A stretch of 64,000 nt of DNA from CAYOUV01 sp963790075. GTDB lineage: Bacteria > Chloroflexota > Anaerolineae > Anaerolineales > Villigracilaceae. A program made the translations under genes and the position numbers. Numbering within the stretch: position 1 is the first letter of the stretch; each line of letters opens with the position of its first letter. The DNA lies in assembly GCA_963790075.1 (NCBI GenBank), contig CAWBNG010000004.1:806001-870000 (forward strand). The letters are read 5' to 3'. The notes below the pieces were generated by a model. That model was not told the origin of the DNA and did not search any database. It saw only the letters and a program-made list of their open reading frames with translations. Shown here one piece after another: positions 17,893 to 27,053 of the stretch.

Positions 17893-19023
17893 ATGGTCAC
17901 CATCCAAAAGATTGACACGAGCAACAAAACCCAGGTCAAGCGTTTTGTCCAGTTTGCTTACAAGCACTACAAAGATTGCAAGCAGTGGGTCCCGCCGTTA
18001 TTTGTCGATGCGTATACGCCCCTCAATCGTAAGAAACATTCCTTCTTCACCCATTCGGATGCGGATTTCTTTATCGCTCTGCGGGATGGCCAAGTGGTCG
18101 GGCGTATTGCTGCGTTGGAGAACAAACCTTTCAATGAATATCACAAGACTAAGGACGCCGAGTTCTATTACTTTGAGTGTATTGATGATCAGGAAGTAGC
18201 TAATGCGCTCTTCCAAGCGGTCTTCGATTGGGCCAAAGCGCGTGGCTTGGACAAGATCGTCGGCCCGAAAGGCTTGTCTCCCTTCGATGGGTATGGCGTG
18301 TTGATCGAGGGTTTCGAGCAGCGCCAGATGATGAACATGACCAATTACAACTATGATTACTACCCCAAATTGATCGAAGCTCTGGGTTTTGAGAAGGAAG
18401 TGGATTTCGTTTCCTGTTATCTGCCAGCCGAGTCTTTCCGCATCCCGGAACGGGTCGAGCGTATCGCCCAGCGTGTGATGGAACGCGGCAAGCTGAGTGT
18501 GAAAAAGTTCAAGAGCAAACGAGAATTACTGAAATGGGCGCCTCGCATCGGGCAGACGTATAACGATACTTTCATCCACAATTGGGAATACTATCCCTTC
18601 AACCAGGCCGAGATCGACTACGCCGTGGATAATGTTTTCCTGGTGGCTGACCCGCGCCTGATCAAGATCATCTTGCACGAAGATGAAATTGTCGGTTTCC
18701 TGTTCGCCTTTCCGGATGTTTCGGCTGCATTGCAGCGTGCCAAAGGTCGATTGTTCCCCTTTGGGCTTGTCGATATCCTGTTCGAAATGAAGCGCACCAA
18801 GACCCTCTCTGGCAACGGCATGGGCATCCTGCCGGGATTCCAGGGCACCGGCGGAAATGCGCTACTCTATTATGAATTGGGCCAAACCGCCTTAGGTTTC
18901 AACCAATTCGAAAACGTCGAGATGACGCAGGTGGCCGAGACCACTCACCAGATGCGTGCTGACCTCAAGAACCTGAATGGCATCGAATATAAGAATCACC
19001 GGGTCTATCGCCGGAAGATTTAG
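17893..19023 (+). CDS. GNAT-like acyltransferase-fold protein
   Basis: A 376-residue soluble protein. The N-terminal half has the GNAT-like pattern (FVQFAYKHYKDCKQWVPP, then HSDADFFIALRDGQVVGRIAA) followed by FDWAKARGLDKIVGPKG. The second half carries another acyltransferase-like strand, EIVGFLFAFPDVS. Proteins of this type are annotated as GNAT family N-acetyltransferases, some in lipid or amino-acid modification, but the acceptor is unknown. ATG 17893 is used because AAGGAG lies seven bases upstream. A longer in-frame start at 17821 adds 24 residues that do not look like protein. TATACT and TAATAA upstream may be the promoter. Confidence 0.75.
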   Translation: MVTIQKIDTSNKTQVKRFVQFAYKHYKDCKQWVPPLFVDAYTPLNRKKHSFFTHSDADFFIALRDGQVVGRIAALENKPFNEYHKTKDAEFYYFECIDDQEVANALFQAVFDWAKARGLDKIVGPKGLSPFDGYGVLIEGFEQRQMMNMTNYNYDYYPKLIEALGFEKEVDFVSCYLPAESFRIPERVERIAQRVMERGKLSVKKFKSKRELLKWAPRIGQTYNDTFIHNWEYYPFNQAEIDYAVDNVFLVADPRLIKIILHEDEIVGFLFAFPDVSAALQRAKGRLFPFGLVDILFEMKRTKTLSGNGMGILPGFQGTGGNALLYYELGQTALGFNQFENVEMTQVAETTHQMRADLKNLNGIEYKNHRVYRRKI

Positions 19024-19083
19024 GATTGTTTGAGCAGACTTCTGGGTGCTGGTCGTATTTGCAAACCGTAAGAAGGATTCATA

Positions 19084-19647
19084 ATGAACCATCCGCTTGA
19101 ATTTATCTCTCCAGTCGTTCGCAAACGAGTATTCCTGATTTTTTTGGTCTGGACACTGGGGCTAATGGCTGTTATGCAGGTGATCAACCGCCCTCTGCAG
19201 ACCGCTGCCGCCCCTGCGGGTATCGTTTCTTACGAACTAGCCTGGGCGCCGGCCAAAGCGCAGGAAATCCTGGCTTCCTGGGAACCGCAGGATAACCCGC
19301 CCATGGGCTTTAAGTTGATCAGGCCCTACTACGCTGCCTTCAGCCTCGGTTTTGATTATCTCTTTATGCCTTCCTACGCTGCTGCGATCGCTCTGGGAGT
19401 CTTGCTGGCGGCAGGAAGGCGAAGCGGTCTATTCGTCCGGGCAGGTGCCTGGCTTGGCTGGGGCGCGTTGGCTGCGGCGGGGTTCGATGCGTTCGAGAAC
19501 TTCGCGCTGTGGCGGCAGTTGATTGATCTTCCCGTATCCCCCTGGCCGCAGATTGCGGCTGGCTGCGCGACGATTAAATTCACCCTGATCTTATTGGGCC
19601 TGGCGTATGCGCTGCTCGGCTGGTTGGCACCACACCGTAGCGTCTGA
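19084..19647 (+). CDS. Conserved membrane protein with FDxxEN motif
   Basis: A 187-residue membrane protein with four helices and an extracellular-type loop after helix one (AAPAGIVSYELAWAPAKAQEIL). The motif GFDAFEN in helix three is a recurring feature of an unnamed family seen in many bacteria. AAGGA is placed before ATG 19084. It follows the GNAT-like gene by 60 bases and may share its transcript. The function is unknown. Confidence 0.65.
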   Translation: MNHPLEFISPVVRKRVFLIFLVWTLGLMAVMQVINRPLQTAAAPAGIVSYELAWAPAKAQEILASWEPQDNPPMGFKLIRPYYAAFSLGFDYLFMPSYAAAIALGVLLAAGRRSGLFVRAGAWLGWGALAAAGFDAFENFALWRQLIDLPVSPWPQIAAGCATIKFTLILLGLAYALLGWLAPHRSV

Positions 19648-19676
19648 GTAACCAGACAAGACATTTGTGTTGATAG

Positions 19677-19697
19677 GGCAGCCAGCACCTGGCTGCC
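19677..19697. other. Perfect hairpin without T tail
   Basis: GGCAGCCAG/CTGGCTGCC with a 3-base loop between the genes at 19084 and 19735. No T run follows. It may stabilise the upstream mRNA end or act as a weak terminator. Confidence 0.45.
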
Positions 19698-19734
19698 TCG
19701 CGCTGATCGGGTATGATTAATACCAGGAGAAGCC

Positions 19735-22485
19735 ATGTCCCTTTACGAGTTCCATGTTTCCCGCAAAGCGCGTGATAAATTCCATTTTGATGCTGAACTA
19801 TTTTCCACAGACGGGCGCGTCGTTCTAGCGGATTTTGCAGCCGCACGCCGCTTCGCAGCCAACATGTCCGCGGATCGGCCTCAGCCGGTACCGGCCTCCG
19901 ATATCAATGCCATGGGTCTGCTCGATGAAGTCTTGCATATCCTGATCCGTCAATACGAACTGCAGAACCCGGGCGTGCTGGCGCGGGCGGACGAGTGGCT
20001 GAAAGAATTGAGCGGTGTAACCGCTGTGGATGGGACTTTATTGCGCTTCACTGATGAATTCCCTCCGCTGGCTGTTTATCGCGCAGAAGATTCAGCGCAG
20101 GAATATCTTAAAGCAGCTACAGCTGGGGTACCGCATCGCCAGACTACGCTTGAGGAATTGCTGCTGCTGCATATCACCAATCTCAATCCCGCCACTCACA
20201 CCTACAAGGAGCTCTTCGACGACAGAACACTTCAGGCCGAGACAGCTTACGAGCAACTCGTCAGGCAATTGTCTGATTTTTTTGCCAATGAGCCTGGTTT
20301 CGGCGGGAAAGGGTCAACCGAGACCTTGATCCAGGTGTTGCGTGCACCGGCGCTGGCCTCACCGCATTCGCTGGCCGGGCAACTGGAATTTTTACTCAAC
20401 CGTTGGGGCGCTTTGTTGGGCGAAGCTCTGGTGATGCGGCTGCTGCGCGGCATGGACTACGTGCGGGAAGAGATCATGCGCCGGACTGGCGCAGGTGGCT
20501 TCAGCGGGGAAGCACCGGTGCTGGAATATCATGGTCAGCCGGAGTACGAGCGTTTCAGCCAGGACCGCGAGTGGATGCCGCGCCTGGTGCTGCTGGCGAA
20601 GAACGCTTACGTCTGGCTGGACCAGTTGTCGCGCCAATACCAGCGACAGATCGCGCACCTGGACCAGGTGCCCGACGATGAATTGGAAATGTTAGCACAG
20701 CGCGGCTTCAGCGGGCTGTGGTTGATCGGTTTGTGGGAGCGCTCGCGCGCCAGCCAGCGCATCAAACAGCGCATGGGTGACGCTGAGGCGGTCGCTTCGG
20801 CTTATTCGCTTTACTCTTACGATATTGCCGCTGACCTGGGCGGCTGGGAGGCGCTTGGCAACCTGCGCGGGCGCGCCTGGGGGTACGGTATCCGCCTGGC
20901 GGCTGACATGGTGCCCAACCATATGGGCATCGACTCGCAGTGGGTCATCGAGCACCCAGATTGGTTCCTGTCTCTGCCTTACCCGCCTTACCCGTCGTAT
21001 AGCTACAACAGCGAGGACCTGAGCGATGATCCGCGCGTGGGCATCTTCATCGAGGATCACTATTACAACCACTCCGACGCGGCAGTGGTCTTCAAGCGCC
21101 TGGACCGCTGGACCGGCGATACGCGCTACATCTATCACGGCAACGACGGCACCTCCTTTCCCTGGAACGACACCGCCCAGCTCGACTATCTAAAATCGGA
21201 AGTACGCGAGGCTGTCATCCAGACCATCCTGCACGTGGCGCGCAATTTCCCGATCATTCGCTTTGATGCCGCCATGACGCTGGCCAAGAAGCACATCCAG
21301 CGCCTGTGGTTCCCGGAGCCGGGGGCCGGAGGCGCGATCCCCTCCCGTTCGGAGCACGGCCTGACCCAGGCTGCGTTCGAGGCGGCCATCCCGCAGGAGT
21401 TTTGGCGCGAGGTGGTCGACCGGGTCGCGGCCGAGGTCCCGGACACGCTGCTGCTGGCCGAGGCCTTCTGGATGATGGAAGGTTATTTCGTGCGTACGTT
21501 GGGCATGCACCGCGTCTATAACTCGGCTTTCATGCACATGCTGCGCGACGAGGACAATGGAAAATATCGCGCGGTGATGAAGAATACGCTCGAGTTCGAC
21601 CCGCGCATCCTGCAGCGCTTCGTCAACTTTATGAACAATCCTGACGAGAAGACCGCCGTCGAGCAGTTTGGTAAGGCTGACAAGTACTTCGGTGTATGCG
21701 TCATGATGTCCACCCTGCCGGGGCTGCCGATGTTCGGCCACGGGCAGGTGGAGGGCTTTCACGAGAAGTATGGGATGGAGTTCCGCAGCCCCAAATGGGA
21801 CGAGACGCCGGACGAGGGCTTCGTCCAGTATCATTATCAGGTCGTTTTTCCGCTGCTGCATCGCCGCGCCCTGTTCGCCGGGGTGGATAAATTCCTGCTG
21901 TATGATTTCTTTGCGCCCGGAAGGACATGTCAACGAAGACGTCTTCGCGTACTCCAATCGGGATGGCGACCTTCGAAGGCTCAGAGAAGGTTGCTCTGGT
22001 GATCTACCACAACAAATATGCCCAGGCGCGCGGCTGGGTGCGCACCTCGGTTGGCTTCAACGCCGGGACCGGTATCTTGCAGAAATCTTTAGCGGATGGA
22101 CTGGGGCTACCAACTGGTGAGCAGGACTACGCCATCTTCCGCGACAGCATGAGCGGGCAGGAATACATCCGCTCCTGCCGCGAATTGAGCGAACGCGGTT
22201 TATACGTCGAATTACAGGCCTACAAGTGCCACGTCTTCCTGGACTGGCGTTTTGTCAGCGGGCTCGGAATGGGCCGCCGTGCACGACGCGCTCAAAGGTG
22301 CAGGAGTGCCGTCCGTGCAGGCTGAGTGGGATGGGATGTTTGGGAAGCAGGAAGATGAGAAAGAAAAGGTCAAGACTACCAAAAAGGCTCGTAAAAAAAG
22401 CACCGCGAGCAAAACAGATAAACAGCTAAAAACTGGCAAAAAGGCGAATACGATCACAAAAAAATCTACCCCCAAGAAAAAGTGA
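19735..22485 (+). CDS. GH13-type alpha-amylase family enzyme, reading frame broken three times
   Basis: A glycoside hydrolase of about 915 residues when the frame is restored. GH13 landmarks are intact: region I DMVPNHMG (about 391), nucleophile region FPIIRFDAAM (about 509), acid/base region LLLAEAFWMME (about 575), and FMNNPDE later. Such enzymes act on alpha-glucans; the long N-terminal part and NEDVFAYSNR/VIYHNKYA C-terminal part fit a large amylase or glycogen-related subgroup. The frame shifts by +1 at about 21916-21920 (CCCGG), 21970-21971 (CC) and 22250-22253 (TTTT). Dropping one base at each restores continuous homologous-looking protein. The tail is Lys/Thr-rich. AGGAG precedes ATG 19735. 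I read this as an intact gene with sequence errors rather than a pseudogene. Confidence 0.8.
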
Positions 22486-22508
22486 CCTGTCTCTTTTCTT
22501 ATCTGTAG

Positions 22509-23627
22509 CTACGGCGGCGGGTCGGTCGCCATCTCCCAACTGGTAAGGTAATAGGGGTACTCTTTGGGTGTGTAAAGCATAACCCAGCCATTTTGGTTCT
22601 TCTCTCTGACCAATCCCCACACTTTCGAGCCCCGGGGGGCGTAGCCCAATAACTGGAAAGACTGGTCCTTGTGATAGCTGCTGAATACTAAACTGTCAAG
22701 TGACGGCTCGACGTAAATCGGCAAATCAGTGATCTTAACCTGCTCGGTCCTCGGCACCGAGGGAAATGGCTCGAGCCAATCTGTGGGAACATAGAGATTG
22801 CGCGAACTGACAATCGGATAGTACACCGCTCCCTTGGCGGATAGGTCGACTGCCTCGAATTTATTTACGGTGGTAAATTTTTGGATGAACCAGGGCGTGG
22901 ATTGAAAGTCCGTGTAGGGGTCAGGTGGTCCCTCCTGATAGTCCATGGTTATGATGCGCGCCCAGCCCCACTTCACGTTGCCGGTCTCCGCGATGACCAC
23001 GTTATTGCCGAAAAGCAGCAACTCCATCTGAGGCCAGCCGGTCTTGTTGAACAGCGCCAGGTGCGGCCCGGTGGCATAATCGAACAGGCGCCCGTCGTCA
23101 TTCAACAGCCAGCGCACATAATCTTCCCAACCGTAGCTGGTCAGATTTACCCGTTCGGTGCTGCTGGTCAAATTCTGGGTCGTATATGCCGGATTGACCT
23201 GCGGCGGCCAGCGCACGCCAGTGGCGTCAGCCCGGGTGGAATCCTCGAAACGACCGTTGGTGGCATCCCCGCGAACCCGGTAGAAATTTCTGAGCACCGT
23301 AACCGAAGTTGCAGTGGGAGTCTCTATTGGAGTTTGCGTTGGAGCAGGATTGGTAGGGGTTGGCTTGCGGGTGGGGGTTTGGGTTGGCGGGTCGGTCGCT
23401 GTCGGGGCGAAAGTGGCGGTCCGGGTCTGGGCTGCAGCGGCGGTTTGTGCGACGATGGTACTAATTGCACCCGGACGCTGGGTGGGCAGCGGGGTTGGGA
23501 TAAAGGGTGTGTTACAGCCTGTCAGCCAGAGTGCGATCAGCAGGAACCCAAGCATTCTGGTTAGCTTGGGTTTGACCTTCCATTCCGGGGTCGGATTATT
23601 TTTGGACAAAATTGGCAGCATCAGCAT
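22509..23627 (-). CDS. Lipoprotein with Thr/Pro linker and SH3-like C-terminus
   Basis: A 372-residue secreted lipoprotein: hydrophobic stretch MLGFLLIALWLTGC with lipobox LTGC (Cys about 38), a 70-residue linker rich in Thr and Pro, then a globular domain. The end (IYVEPSLDSLVF ... GSKVWGLVREKNQNGWV) looks like a bacterial SH3 domain, which often binds cell wall. The middle, GWEDYVRWLLNDDGRLFDYATGPHLALF, is unfamiliar. Three start codons are possible and the upstream one is kept with caution, because it gives the lipobox an unusually long n-region. It is convergent with the GH13 gene, with only 23 bases between stops. The function is unknown. Confidence 0.7.
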   Translation of the reverse strand: MLMLPILSKNNPTPEWKVKPKLTRMLGFLLIALWLTGCNTPFIPTPLPTQRPGAISTIVAQTAAAAQTRTATFAPTATDPPTQTPTRKPTPTNPAPTQTPIETPTATSVTVLRNFYRVRGDATNGRFEDSTRADATGVRWPPQVNPAYTTQNLTSSTERVNLTSYGWEDYVRWLLNDDGRLFDYATGPHLALFNKTGWPQMELLLFGNNVVIAETGNVKWGWARIITMDYQEGPPDPYTDFQSTPWFIQKFTTVNKFEAVDLSAKGAVYYPIVSSRNLYVPTDWLEPFPSVPRTEQVKITDLPIYVEPSLDSLVFSSYHKDQSFQLLGYAPRGSKVWGLVREKNQNGWVMLYTPKEYPYYLTSWEMATDPPP

Positions 23628-23886
23628 CGGGCGGAATCAGCGCTGTGTTTTTTGGGTAGACGTCTATCGACTGTTTTCCCTTGCTTGATATATTTACCGA
23701 TCAAGCGAGTTGCGCATAGGCTAAAAAAGTACAGATAAAAGTGGCGGGACAAGTGAAATTTTAATATCCGGCTATCCCAAAGATCTCGAATCATTGGAAG
23801 CTATTTTAGCACGATTGAAATGGAATTCCGCCCTTGGTCCTCGGTACTCTGATACCCTACACTGGTGTCCTACGACTGAATTTGTT

Positions 23887-24246
23887 TTATTCCCGGATCT
23901 GCTTGCGATAGATCCATCCCAGACCGAAGAGCACTCCTACCAGAAAAGGTGGTCCCGCCATCAACAGGTAGGTGATCCAGCCAGCGTGGCCCAGGGAAAT
24001 CGCGATAAACCAGGCGGTGAAGCTGAAGAACAGCAACGTGCCGACCCATTCCCAACGCCAGGCCAGGATCAGTGCCACGACCAGTACCAAGGAGGGGATC
24101 AGGTGCATAAACAAACCGACGAGCGTACCCCAAAAACCCAATTTCATATCGAAGATGTCCAATGCAAACAGGCTGAGGAAAGCCACAAACAGGATGCCCA
24201 GCATGCGGGGTGTCCAGAACAAAATCCCTTTTAGATTCGAATTCAT
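23887..24246 (-). CDS. DUF7670-like small membrane protein
   Basis: A 119-residue protein with four hydrophobic helices (RMLGILFVAFLSLFALDIF, then LVGLFMHLIPSLVLVVALILAW, and two more). GGGAGG precedes ATG 24246. The layout resembles DUF7670, a family of small four-helix membrane proteins. That name is from memory and only moderately certain. It is divergent from the chimeric gene at 24390, and the 143 bases between them hold two dyad sequences. Confidence 0.65.
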   Translation of the reverse strand: MNSNLKGILFWTPRMLGILFVAFLSLFALDIFDMKLGFWGTLVGLFMHLIPSLVLVVALILAWRWEWVGTLLFFSFTAWFIAISLGHAGWITYLLMAGPPFLVGVLFGLGWIYRKQIRE

Positions 24247-24317
24247 AGCCGCCTCCCAAAATTATGATAGCATGTGTGGAAAATTTTTCAACCCATCTAG
24301 TAAATCCATCAAATTTG

Positions 24318-24366
24318 ATGACATTTGTCATTTGTTTGTCGCCCGAGCGAGTCTTATAATCGGGCG
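24318..24366. promoter_or_regulatory. Palindrome and promoter-spanning inverted repeat
   Basis: ATGACA-TT-TGTCAT (24318-24331) is a compact palindrome typical of repressor operators. Just after it CGCCCGA (24340-24346) and TCGGGCG (24360-24366) form a second inverted repeat that includes most of TATAAT (24355-24360), the likely -10 for the gene at 24390. Confidence 0.5.
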
Positions 24367-24389
24367 CATGCTATTTTTAGGAGGTAATC

Positions 24390-24677
24390 ATGTTTGAGCT
24401 TGCCCGACCGGTCGGGATAGGTTTAGCAGCGTGCGGTGAAGTTGCGGACGTAGTCCGTTGGGCGGATGATGCCCGTCGGCGCGGACTGCATTCGGTCTGG
24501 ATTCGCGACAGCCTGTTCGGGCGTGATGCGGTCACTTATGCGACTGCTATCGCCGCAGAATTGGGGAATAACGGGCTGCAGCGCGCCATTGTCAAGATTG
24601 ATATCGAAACTGCCCAATTGCACGCGGCTTTTGGCCTGCTGTACGTGATTGGGCTTTCGCTGGGTCACATGTTATGA
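24390..24677 (+). pseudogene. Chimeric remnant: LLM oxidoreductase start fused to UbiA prenyltransferase end
   Basis: A 95-codon frame with AGGAGG before ATG 24390. Residues 1-57 (ARPVGIGLAACGE, then RRRGLHSVWIRDSL) are the beginning of a luciferase-like (F420- or flavin-dependent, LLM) oxidoreductase. The last 30 (IETAQLHAAFGLLYVIGLSL) match the C-terminal helix of UbiA/MenA-type prenyltransferases. The two halves do not belong together. A deletion or misassembly has removed the rest of one gene, anything between, and most of the other. The junction is about 24557-24585. The stop overlaps the start of the following CPBP gene by four bases, as expected if the UbiA end is the natural upstream neighbour. 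Confidence 0.6.
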
Positions 24678-25315
24678 AAAAGTCGCTGCCGCTGCTAGCC
24701 TTCGGCGCGACGCTGGCGTTTGGCTTATTTACTCTGACCTTCCGTGGGTCGCGCAAACGCTTCTGGGAGCGCATGACCGGCACCGGATTGTCACTCGGGA
24801 CTTTGGCGCTGGCCACGCAGCCCAAATTGCGCAGACCGCACATCGGGTTGAAAGAAATCCTGCAGGGGATCGGCTCGGCGGCTGCCCTGGATGGCATTTT
24901 CCAGGTCGGAGACCGCTTGTCGCGCTTATTGCTCCCGAAGGGTGGCCAGCAGATCGATGAAATATACAAGCTGAAGCGCATCCGTCCGCGCGGGGAGCTG
25001 AGGCTGCGCCTGGGACTGGTGATCGGTCCAGCGGAAGAGTTTTTCTGGCGTGGCTTCTTGCAGGACGGTCTGATGGAACATTTCGGTCGTTTCTGGGGTT
25101 GGCTGGTGGGTACGGCTGCTTATGGTGGGGCACACATCGTCAGCGGCAACTTCACCCTGATCGGTGCGGCCACCGTCGCGGGCGCCTTCTGGGGCGGGTT
25201 GTATGCGCTGAAGCTGCCGCTGGGTGTGTTGATCGTCAGCCACATCCTGTGGGATAACTGGATTTTCCTGGTTGCGCCAACCACGAAACTGGCAGAAGAA
25301 TTGTCGCCTGCTTAG
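24674..25315 (+). CDS. CPBP family intramembrane metalloprotease
   Basis: A 213-residue membrane protein with CPBP motifs: GPAEEFFWRGFLQ (EExxxR type), then GGAHIVSGNF (metal His) and LIVSHILWDNW (third motif). About six helices. Its ATG overlaps the preceding stop (ATGA), so it was translationally coupled to the UbiA-like end upstream. The pairing of a prenyltransferase with a CPBP protease suggests a link to quinone or lipid modification, but this is inference. It is followed by a terminator shared with the convergent FtsB-like gene. Confidence 0.85.
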   Translation: MKKSLPLLAFGATLAFGLFTLTFRGSRKRFWERMTGTGLSLGTLALATQPKLRRPHIGLKEILQGIGSAAALDGIFQVGDRLSRLLLPKGGQQIDEIYKLKRIRPRGELRLRLGLVIGPAEEFFWRGFLQDGLMEHFGRFWGWLVGTAAYGGAHIVSGNFTLIGAATVAGAFWGGLYALKLPLGVLIVSHILWDNWIFLVAPTTKLAEELSPA

Positions 25316-25328
25316 CATGGGTTGAATG

Positions 25329-25367
25329 AAAAAAGCCCGACGATTTTCGTCAGGCCTTCGTTTTTTA
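25329..25367. terminator. Bidirectional intrinsic terminator
   Basis: A-run, GCCCGACG stem with one mismatch against CGTCAGGC, then T-rich GTTTTTTA; lies between convergent genes. Confidence 0.8.
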
Positions 25368-25372
25368 TTGGG

Positions 25373-25756
25373 CTATTTCCCATTATCCCCGAAAAACAAT
25401 TCCCACCATACCATCCAGTTCGGCTGGGGTGTCGGGGACGGCGTTGGCGAGCTCTCGATCACCGGCGTGTTACCAGGTGCGGGCACCGGCACGACCGGAT
25501 GATCACCGGGTTGGATGTAATGATTATCGCGGGCGAAATCGTCCACAGCCTGGTCTGATGCGGCGTAAGCCACCTGGGTTTGCAAGGCGGATTGGGTTGC
25601 CGTGATGGCCGTTGCCTGGGCGCTGACTACCTGGTTCTGCTTGTTCAGGCGGTCGAGTTCCTGCAGGCGGGCGTTGAAATCCAACACCAGCAGCACCAGG
25701 ATAAAAACCCCAACGAAGACCCCTATGCGGCGAATGTCGAATGGCAGGCGTGACAT
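25373..25756 (-). CDS. FtsB/DivIC-type septum formation protein
   Basis: A 127-residue bitopic protein with a short cytoplasmic N-terminus, one membrane helix (IGVFVGVFILVLLVLDF) and a coiled coil (about 30-65, with LQELDRLNKQNQ). Then comes YAASDQAVDDFARDNHYIQPGDH, the FtsB/DivIC pattern ending near an ARE/GD pair. The tail is Pro/Thr-rich. FtsB and DivIC link FtsL and FtsQ in the divisome. ATG 25756 follows AGGGAT. It is not in a division cluster here. Its upstream neighbour on the same strand, 44 bases away, is a CoA-transferase. Confidence 0.8.
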   Translation of the reverse strand: MSRLPFDIRRIGVFVGVFILVLLVLDFNARLQELDRLNKQNQVVSAQATAITATQSALQTQVAYAASDQAVDDFARDNHYIQPGDHPVVPVPAPGNTPVIESSPTPSPTPQPNWMVWWELFFGDNGK

Positions 25757-25800
25757 ATCCCTATCTTACCCTTTCTGCACTTGCTTGACAAGCTGTTCGC

Positions 25801-26949
25801 TCACCCCGTGGCGATGATATTTCTCTCGACCAGCGCTTCCATTTCCTCGTCGCTGACACCCAATTCGCGCAGGATTTTGCGTGTATGCTGTCCCAGCGAC
25901 GGGGCTGGTTCGAGCGCGCGTCGGGCGAAGACGAAAGGCGATTCCAGCCGGACCGGTTTCCCGGCCTCTTCCCGGACGTAGCCCCGCGCCCTGACCTGCG
26001 GATGCGCCAGCATCTCCGCGAACGAGTTGACCGCTTCAACGCAACCGTCTGATCCTTCGAAGGCTTCCAGCCATTCCTGCTGGCTCTTCTGGCGAAAGAT
26101 GTCTGCGATCTCTGCCTTAATAGTCCGGTCGAACTGGCGCATGCGTAGATCTTCCCGACCGGTCACCTGGCAGAAAGCTTGCCAAAAAGTCGGTTCGAGC
26201 GTCGCCAGGGTCAGATACTTCCCGTCAGCGGCCTGGTAAATATTGAAACACGGCAACCCGCCTAAAAGGGGATGTGAACCGGCGCTGAGTTCGAAGCCGC
26301 TGAAAAATGCCGCTCCGGCCAGGGGTGTCATCCAGGAGAGTACACCGTCCAGCAGCGCCATATCCAGATAAGCACCCTGACCGGTCTGTTCGCGCCCGAA
26401 CAGCGCTCCCAGGATGGCGATCCCGGCCAGCATGGCCCCGCTCAAATCGGCGATGGGCAGTCCGTAGGGAATGGGCATTTCGCCGGGTTGAGCGTTGAGC
26501 GCCAGCGCGCCGCCAAGCGCTTCGTAATTGATATCGTGCCCGGCCTGCCCACGGTAGGGACCTTCCTGCCCGTAGCCGGAGAGCGAGCAATAGATGATAT
26601 CCGGTTTGATGGATTTGATGTCTTCATAGCCGATCCCGTGGCGCTCGGCGGTTCCCGGACGAAATCCTTCCAGGATCACGTCCGCAGTTTTGGCCAATTC
26701 CATGAACAGTTGGTGCCCGCGCGGGTTGCGGTAGTTGAGCGCCAGGCTCTGTTTGCCACGGTTGAGCGTCTCGTACAGGCCGCCCAATCCCATTTCTGGT
26801 GGTGCCAGACGGGCGTAATCGCCTGCCAGTGGGGTCTCGATCTTGATCACCTCGGCGCCCAGGTCGGTGAAGAGTTTTGTGAGGTATGGGCCGGGCAGCA
26901 GGCGTGAAAGGTCGAGTATGCATATGCCGGACATGGGGAGGTAAACCAT
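25801..26949 (-). CDS. CaiB/BaiF (family III) CoA-transferase
   Basis: A 382-residue family III CoA-transferase, related to alpha-methylacyl-CoA racemase and formyl-CoA transferase. It has the N-terminal CoA-binding stretch GICILDLSRLLPGPYLTKLFTDLGAEVIKIE, split here by the known turns, the catalytic Asp region GHDINYEALGGAL, and the C-terminal motif PAPSLGQHTRKIL. Start ATG 26949 is chosen over ATG 26934 and over longer in-frame starts because CAGGAG lies right before it. The substrate cannot be told; the order GHDINY is closer to the racemase branch. No other acyl-CoA genes lie nearby. Confidence 0.9.
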   Translation of the reverse strand: MVYLPMSGICILDLSRLLPGPYLTKLFTDLGAEVIKIETPLAGDYARLAPPEMGLGGLYETLNRGKQSLALNYRNPRGHQLFMELAKTADVILEGFRPGTAERHGIGYEDIKSIKPDIIYCSLSGYGQEGPYRGQAGHDINYEALGGALALNAQPGEMPIPYGLPIADLSGAMLAGIAILGALFGREQTGQGAYLDMALLDGVLSWMTPLAGAAFFSGFELSAGSHPLLGGLPCFNIYQAADGKYLTLATLEPTFWQAFCQVTGREDLRMRQFDRTIKAEIADIFRQKSQQEWLEAFEGSDGCVEAVNSFAEMLAHPQVRARGYVREEAGKPVRLESPFVFARRALEPAPSLGQHTRKILRELGVSDEEMEALVERNIIATG

Positions 26950-27053
26950 TGGATGCTCCTGAGTGGTATTACTCATTCTATCAAAATCCGTTGTTTGCGG
27001 CAGCGCAAAGAAATACTGGATAAAATTAGTATAATTTAGCAATCGAGGTCTCG

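Noticed and set aside
20692..21957. Long reverse-strand frames over the GH13 gene
   Set aside because: High GC removes stop codons; they are mirror frames with no protein motifs, whereas the forward frame has GH13 motifs.
23314..23688. Forward-strand frame rich in Gly and Val over the lipoprotein gene
   Set aside because: It is the antisense shadow of the Thr/Pro-rich linker of the reverse-strand lipoprotein.
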